Below, piece after piece: positions 51,488 to 55,776 of a DNA stretch of 55,776 nt. A program made the position numbers and the translations under genes. Source of the DNA: Bordetella parapertussis. Lineage in GTDB: Bacteria; Pseudomonadota; Gammaproteobacteria; Burkholderiales; SG8-41. The DNA is taken from assembly GCA_945864585.1 (NCBI GenBank), contig CAMBCF010000016.1, positions 1 to 55,776 on the forward strand, read 5' to 3'. The notes beneath the pieces were generated by a model. The model searched no databases, was not told the DNA's origin, and worked only from the letters and a program-made list of their open reading frames with translations. Each line of letters begins with the position of its first letter. Positions within the stretch are counted from its first letter, which is position 1.

Positions 51488-52582
51488 TTACAGCGCGCCG
51501 GCGGAGGGTGCAACCTCGGTCGCAGCCTCGGGCGTATAAGCGCGCAGCACCGCGTCGCGCGCCGCGCGATCCAGTCGCGCCAGGGCTTTTACCGCTGTAA
51601 AAAATTTCGGCAGATCACTGCCTTGCTCGCGCAGTATCGCCTCGAATGCGGGCACCTGTTGCGTGTATATCGCCACCGATGCCAGCAGCGCGTTGTTGGG
51701 CGCTTGCGCGAACCAGCGATCGTAACCCGCAAAACCGCCCCACGACGTTTTGAGTTTTTCGTAATCGCGCCGCATCTCATCGAACAGCCGCTGTTTGGCC
51801 CCGCGCATCACCTGCGGCGCGCCGCCTTGCCGGTACAAGGCGTTGAGCCGCGTGCGGTAGCTTTGCACCAATCCTACAAAATCCGCGCGGCGCGCCTGTA
51901 TTTGTTCGTAGGTCTGCCGGTCCTGCGGGTTGCCGTGACAGGCAATCCAGCGTCTGAGGCCTTCGCGTTCCACGGCAACTGCGAACGATTCATTGAACAC
52001 GGAATCGTCCTTCACATACACCACCTGATGCGACAATTCGTGAAAGATGATGCGTGCCAGCGCCACCGGCGAATAGTTCAAAAACGTGTTGAGCACAGGG
52101 TCGGCAAACCATCCGAGAGTGGAGTACGCCGGCACCCCGCCGACGTAAACGTCTTGCCCCTCGGCGGCGGCGGCAGCGGCAAACGAATCGGCGTCCGCCT
52201 TGGAAAAATAACCGCGATAATTCACGCAGCCCGCCATCACAAAGCACCATTGCTGCGGCTGCGTTGAAAACTCCGGCGTGGCGAAAACATTCCACACCAC
52301 AAAAGGCCGCTCCAAATCGGCATAACGCCGGTAACTTTGATTTTGCGGCAGCCCCAGTTCGCTGCTCGCAAAGGCGCGCGCTTTTAACACCAGCGCAAGT
52401 TTTTCGCGCAGCGCCTGCGGCGACGACGCATCGTCGATCACCTGCTGAATCGGCTTTTCGCGGCGCCAGATATCCAGCTGGCCGCGTATCGATTGCGCGT
52501 AATAACCCATTTGTGCACAACCTGAAAAAGATAATAAAAACAATAAGATACATAATAGCCGCACGCTGCGCCTGCTGATCAC
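51488..52582 (-). CDS. Putative aminopeptidase lipoprotein (Aminopep family, HExxH)
   Basis: A 364-residue lipoprotein. The signal peptide ends in the lipobox LSFSGC (C22), so it is anchored in a membrane. The zinc motif is H181-E-L-S-H185 (IIFHELSHQVVYV), with the third ligand E198 in FNESFAVAVE, as in the Aminopep family (PF10023-like). Further family marks are YVGGVPAYSTLGWFADPVLN and RAFASSELGLP. It removes residues from peptides, probably in the periplasm. It overlaps the alpha/beta-hydrolase gene by 4 bases and belongs to a reverse-strand operon with the hydrolase, a histidine phosphatase and a coiled-coil lipoprotein. Confidence 0.85.
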   Translation of the reverse strand: MISRRSVRLLCILLFLLSFSGCAQMGYYAQSIRGQLDIWRREKPIQQVIDDASSPQALREKLALVLKARAFASSELGLPQNQSYRRYADLERPFVVWNVFATPEFSTQPQQWCFVMAGCVNYRGYFSKADADSFAAAAAAEGQDVYVGGVPAYSTLGWFADPVLNTFLNYSPVALARIIFHELSHQVVYVKDDSVFNESFAVAVEREGLRRWIACHGNPQDRQTYEQIQARRADFVGLVQSYRTRLNALYRQGGAPQVMRGAKQRLFDEMRRDYEKLKTSWGGFAGYDRWFAQAPNNALLASVAIYTQQVPAFEAILREQGSDLPKFFTAVKALARLDRAARDAVLRAYTPEAATEVAPSAGAL

Positions 52583-53223
52583 GCGGCCTCCCCGCGCAGG
52601 AATCTTCCGCGCTGCAAAAATTCACACACCTGCCGCACCACCGCATTCGAAATCACCATTTCGGTATGGCTCACCCTGAGCACGATATGATCGCGCGCGC
52701 CCGGCACTTGTGTTTCTGCAACGCTGATGGTGCCGTCATGCGGCGCAGGCAAATCAGGCGCGACCATCACGCCCAGGCCGACACCGCGGTTGCCCGCGAT
52801 CACGCCGATTTCATAACGCGCAAGATTGCCGGGCCGCGCGCCGCGCAGCCACTCGGCGATCGACGCGCCCACTGCCGCACGCCCGATGCGCGCACGTGAC
52901 AAGCGGCGCGCGGCGTGGCTGTCGTTAAAAGGTGAACCCATGAATACCACGCGCCCCACATCCAGCCGGTGCGGTTGATCGAGCATGCGCGCAATCAGCA
53001 AACCGCCCAGGCTGTGGCCCACCAGATGCAGCGGCCGCGCGCCCAGCGTGTGGCAAAACGCCGCCAGACGGCCCGCATTTTCTACCAGGTTCATGCGCAC
53101 CGAAGGATAGCTATAACAATGCACGGTGTAACCGGCGCGTGTCATGCGCCGCGCCGTCCACTGCATCAACGCGCCGTGCATCCACAGTCCGTGAACCAGC
53201 ACCACGTGTTCGCTGGCGGGCAT
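52579..53223 (-). CDS. Alpha/beta hydrolase
   Basis: A 214-residue alpha/beta-fold hydrolase. HVVLVHGLWMHGALM holds the oxyanion loop (HG), the nucleophile elbow is GHSLGG with S71 (HLVGHSLGGLLIARM), and the catalytic His is probably H186 (RVSHTEMVISN). The acid is probably in the DLPAPHDGTISV region near D163. Size and compactness match lipase- or esterase-like proteins such as the PGAP1/YqiA type. It lacks a signal peptide. It overlaps the aminopeptidase gene downstream and is followed upstream by the histidine phosphatase, 10 bases away. Confidence 0.87.
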   Translation of the reverse strand: MPASEHVVLVHGLWMHGALMQWTARRMTRAGYTVHCYSYPSVRMNLVENAGRLAAFCHTLGARPLHLVGHSLGGLLIARMLDQPHRLDVGRVVFMGSPFNDSHAARRLSRARIGRAAVGASIAEWLRGARPGNLARYEIGVIAGNRGVGLGVMVAPDLPAPHDGTISVAETQVPGARDHIVLRVSHTEMVISNAVVRQVCEFLQRGRFLRGEAA

Positions 53224-53233
53224 GGTTGCCGAC

Positions 53234-53878
53234 TTAAACCGCCCGGCCTTCGTAGCGCGTCACGCCCGCTTGCGCCAAATGCGCCACGTCGCCCCATGCG
53301 ACTTCAACCCAAGCGCCAGCCTCATGGCGAAACGTATTCAGACTGGCATTGAGCAGCGGCGCATCACGCCGTTCCTCCAGCGGCATGTTGCGCGCTGCAC
53401 GGTAGAGCGTATCCAGCACCAGGCCGTGCGTGACCACCACCGTGCACGCGCCCGCATGCGCGTGCGCGATGGCATTCAGGCACGCAAGGCTGCGCTCAAA
53501 AAACTGGCGCGGGCTTTCACCGCCGGGCACGGCGTAATCCGGGTCACGCGTGGCGAATCGCGCGTGCGCCTCGGGATAACGCTGCGCCATTTCGTCGTAG
53601 GTCAGCCCCTCGAAAATGCCGAAGGTGCGCTCGCGCAATGCCGGCTCACGCCGTATTTCACGGCCGCTCGCGCGCGAAATCGCCACTGCCGTATCCCACG
53701 CGCGCGACAAGTCGCTGCTGTAAAGCGCGGCGAACGGATGGCGCGCGAGGCGCTCACCCACCGCTGCTGCCTGCGCGCGGCCCACATCGGATAGCGGCGT
53801 GTCGGTCTGGCCCTGCATGCGCCGTTCGCGGTTCCACGCGGTTTCCCCGTGGCGTATCAAAATCAGTTCAGTCATCAC
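53234..53878 (-). CDS. Histidine phosphatase superfamily protein
   Basis: A 214-residue enzyme of the cofactor-dependent phosphoglycerate mutase-like fold. The catalytic His is H10 in LILIRHGETAWNRERRMQGQ, followed by DTPLSDVGRAQAAAVGERLA and the second catalytic segment VVVTHGLVLDTLYRAA. YSSDLSRAWDTAVAISRASG and ERTFGIFEGLTYDEMAQRYP are the acceptor loop and the E-motif. These match CobC/YhfR-like broad phosphatases; the natural substrate is unknown. GTG 53878 and ATG 53875 are both possible starts; the GTG overlaps the upstream stop by one base, suggesting coupled translation. Confidence 0.9.
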   Translation of the reverse strand: MMTELILIRHGETAWNRERRMQGQTDTPLSDVGRAQAAAVGERLARHPFAALYSSDLSRAWDTAVAISRASGREIRREPALRERTFGIFEGLTYDEMAQRYPEAHARFATRDPDYAVPGGESPRQFFERSLACLNAIAHAHAGACTVVVTHGLVLDTLYRAARNMPLEERRDAPLLNASLNTFRHEAGAWVEVAWGDVAHLAQAGVTRYEGRAV

Positions 53879-54537
53879 TATCGCTCTTTTAAGTTATGGG
53901 GCGGAGCCTTATCCTGCTCGCGTTTTTTTAGTGTTGCCGCGCGCTCGGCCGCTTGCTGCTGGCGTATTTTAATGGCCTGTTCACGTTCAGCGGCGGTCAG
54001 TTCCTTTTGCTCGCGCTGGGCGCTGCGCACTTCATCGCCGCGCGCGCGTGCCGCCGAGCCATCAGCGGCGTCGCCGTCGCGCGGCGCTTTGGCCGCGGCC
54101 TTGTTCGCGGCATCCTCACGCTGCGCCTTTTCCGCAAGGGCGCGCCGCTCTTCGCGCGCGGTCGCGCGCTCTGCCCGCGCGCGCGCCTGCGCCGCGCGTG
54201 CGGCATCACCGCGCGCTTTAGCCGCCGCCAGTTCCGGCTTTTCCAACAGCGCCAAAGCCTCCTGCCGCTGCCTGAGCGCGGTTTGACTGGCGTTCAAGTG
54301 CCGCTGACCGGCGCGCACGCGGCTGTTGGCGGCATCGATCTTCGCTTTATCAGTTGTTTTGCGAGACGCTTCGAGCGCCGCGCGATCCTGCTTGAGCTGT
54401 GCGCGATCTTTTTCCATTTGCTGACGCGCAGAGGCAACCGCAGCGGCAGCCTCGGCTGTGGCGGGTTCGGCGGCGAACAGCGGCGCGCATGCGCTCAACA
54501 GCAGCCCGGCCAGTAACAGGGGGATCATTTGCATCAT
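53878..54537 (-). CDS. Coiled-coil lipoprotein, Ala/Lys/Arg-rich (unknown function)
   Basis: A 219-residue product beginning MMQMIPLLLAGLLLSAC, a signal peptide with a lipobox (C17). The rest is one long charged helix rich in Ala, Arg, Lys, Glu and Gln (ARQQMEKDRAQLKQDRAALE, QALLEKPELAAAKARGDAAR), predicted coiled-coil. I do not recognise a family; such proteins may be cell-envelope spacers or scaffolds. The very low sequence complexity makes homology assignment unreliable. It is the first gene of the reverse-strand operon that ends with the aminopeptidase. Confidence 0.7.
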   Translation of the reverse strand: MMQMIPLLLAGLLLSACAPLFAAEPATAEAAAAVASARQQMEKDRAQLKQDRAALEASRKTTDKAKIDAANSRVRAGQRHLNASQTALRQRQEALALLEKPELAAAKARGDAARAAQARARAERATAREERRALAEKAQREDAANKAAAKAPRDGDAADGSAARARGDEVRSAQREQKELTAAEREQAIKIRQQQAAERAATLKKREQDKAPPHNLKER

Positions 54538-54648
54538 GGATACGCGCTAAAAAAACAAATAACGCAACCGCGGCACCAGCGGTTAACGCGTGATTGTAAC
54601 GGTTCTGGTTATACTCGCCGCAGTCAAACGTGTAGCGCACCACCCGCC

Positions 54649-55386
54649 ATGCCCAGTCTCGACATTCTGATACTTACGCCGCTGATCGTGCTGCTCGCCT
54701 ATTTGATCTTCGGCATGTCAGGCTTTGGTTCGACCTTGATCGCGGTACCTGTGCTCGCGCATCTGATGCCTTTGAAATTCGTGATTCCGATGGTGGTGCT
54801 GCTCGATTGCGTCAGCGCCATCAGCATGGGCCTGAAACTGCGCGCGGACGTGTGGAAGCCCGAGTTCATGCCCATGCTGCCGTTTCTGCTGGTGGGCGTG
54901 TGTACGGGTGCGTTGGTACTGGTCAGCGTGCCCCCGCAATGGCTGCTATTGGGTCTGGGCGGATTCGTACTGCTGTTCGGCGCCTACTATTTGATCAACC
55001 ACAAATCAATGTGGCGCTTGCCGAAATGGGTGGTGGCGCCGATTGGTTTAATTGCCGGCACCACCTCAGCGGCACTCGGTGTCGGCGGCCCGCTCTACGT
55101 GTTTTATTTCGCTGCGCGCGGCGCCACACCGCAGCAGATACGCGCCACCGTACCCGCGGTGTTTTCGTTCACCAGCGTCGCCCGCATCGCTATCTTCGCC
55201 GGCGTCGGCCTGTTCAACGCGCAGGTATTGATGGCCGCGGCGGCGCTGTTACCGGCGATGGCGCTGGGTCTGTGGTGCGGCCACCGGTTGCACGGGCGGC
55301 TGACGCGGGATCAGGCGATACGCATCATCGGCAGCTTGCTGCTGTTAAGCGGGGCGTCGCTGGTGGTGCGGGCGCTTGCGGGTTGA
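54649..55386 (+). CDS. Sulfite exporter TauE/SafE-family membrane protein
   Basis: A 245-residue inner-membrane protein. I chose ATG 54649 (MPSLDILILTPLIVLLAYLI) because the open frame upstream is not hydrophobic. About eight helices in two repeats are visible; the family signatures are GMSGFGSTLIAVPVL in the first repeat and GLIAGTTSAALGVGGPLYVF in the second. These proteins move sulfoacetate, sulfite or other organosulfonates and related anions. Its position is divergent from the lipoprotein operon and convergent with a PilZ gene 8 bases away. A sulfatase is present in the same window but 5 kb away, so a functional link is only a suggestion. Confidence 0.88.
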   Translation: MPSLDILILTPLIVLLAYLIFGMSGFGSTLIAVPVLAHLMPLKFVIPMVVLLDCVSAISMGLKLRADVWKPEFMPMLPFLLVGVCTGALVLVSVPPQWLLLGLGGFVLLFGAYYLINHKSMWRLPKWVVAPIGLIAGTTSAALGVGGPLYVFYFAARGATPQQIRATVPAVFSFTSVARIAIFAGVGLFNAQVLMAAAALLPAMALGLWCGHRLHGRLTRDQAIRIIGSLLLLSGASLVVRALAG

Positions 55387-55393
55387 GCCTGCC

Positions 55394-55756
55394 TTACTTC
55401 GTCCCGCTCCCCTGTATCAGCAACTGCACGAAGTACTTGATATTGATATTGCACTGCACGCTGATCGCGGTGAACTCGATGCTCGCAAGCCGCTGCCCAT
55501 CGCGCTCTATCGTGCGCAGCACGCGCGCACGGACATCGGTTGCGGAGGTGCCTGCAATCGACAGACTCAGATCGAGCTTGATGTCGGTATGCGCCGGCAC
55601 TTCAATATCCAGCGCCGCCAGCACGCCGTTGTAGCTGAGGTCGAGGATGGTGCCGCCATGCTTTTTCGGCGCCACGGACTTGTCGATGAGCACTTGAAAT
55701 TCAAACGGAATGTGGGTTTCGACGCGCGGACTTTTGCGGACTTCCTGGCGCGGCAC
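55394..55756 (-). CDS. PilZ-domain protein
   Basis: A small c-di-GMP-receptor-type domain of about 120 residues. The RxxxR motif is RKSPRVETHIPFEF, and the second motif is DLSYNGVLAAL ([D/N]xSxxG). The beta-barrel follows (VPAHTDIKLDLSLS, VRARVLRTIERDGQRLASIE). GTG 55756 is the nominal start, but the frame is open to the right edge (PSLGKQ before it), so the true start may lie outside the window. PilZ proteins control motility, secretion or exopolysaccharide. It is convergent with TauE/SafE. Confidence 0.82.
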   Translation of the reverse strand: MPRQEVRKSPRVETHIPFEFQVLIDKSVAPKKHGGTILDLSYNGVLAALDIEVPAHTDIKLDLSLSIAGTSATDVRARVLRTIERDGQRLASIEFTAISVQCNINIKYFVQLLIQGSGTK

Positions 55757-55776
55757 TTGTTTGCCAAGCGACGGCA

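Overview
The window is a GC-rich chromosomal segment from a betaproteobacterium, most likely of the Burkholderiales or a related uncultured lineage. Three things point there: a DUF3567-type gene, a family largely confined to Betaproteobacteria; five Bug/TctC-type solute receptors, a family strongly expanded in Burkholderiales; and an mdtABC-oprM-like efflux operon. I found no rRNA, tRNA, CRISPR array, transposase or prophage.

Layout. 0-11.9 kb is catabolic and transport accessory sequence: the tail of a thiamine-diphosphate enzyme, two Bug receptors, a FecR-domain protein, a class II aldolase, a VOC protein, a DMT exporter, an Ldh-type dehydrogenase, an acyl-CoA dehydrogenase, an SDR, a hotdog thioesterase and an unassigned protein. 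12.0-15.5 kb holds a HicBA module, a two-component pair resembling the regulators of proteobacterial dedicated sortase systems, a small membrane protein and a creD-like fragment. 15.5-24.0 kb is the bacterial alpha-2-macroglobulin plus PBP1C pair, a periplasmic defence and repair unit; each gene is interrupted by one in-frame stop. 24.2-26.7 kb holds BrnTA, a VTT-domain membrane protein, a luciferase-like oxidoreductase and a decayed VapBC module. 26.7-36.3 kb is a complete tripartite RND efflux operon. 36.3-45.5 kb has a serine hydrolase, a MESH1-like HD hydrolase divergent from a MazG-like pyrophosphohydrolase, RlmJ, HrpA, an HD-domain protein that may be a diiron enzyme and an orphan DUF1778 antitoxin. 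45.5-51.4 kb is a second catabolic cluster: a Bug pseudogene, a Bug receptor, VOC, sulfatase, VOC and another Bug receptor. 51.4-55.8 kb has a lipoprotein aminopeptidase, an alpha/beta hydrolase, a histidine phosphatase, a coiled-coil lipoprotein, a TauE/SafE transporter and a PilZ protein.

The most unusual signals are these. (1) Several families of palindromic repeats lie not only between genes but inside genes, in frame: in hrpA, in pbpC, and as the signal-peptide region of the outer-membrane efflux lipoprotein. This recalls the Rickettsia palindromic elements. (2) Three genes carry a single in-frame stop (TAG, TAA, TAG) with conserved coding sequence continuing beyond it. (3) An HD-domain protein has a ligand pattern compatible with a mixed-valent diiron oxygenase. 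(4) RlmJ has an altered catalytic motif. (5) Several toxin-antitoxin modules are present in different stages of decay. All family assignments are from reading the translated sequence; no database search was possible.
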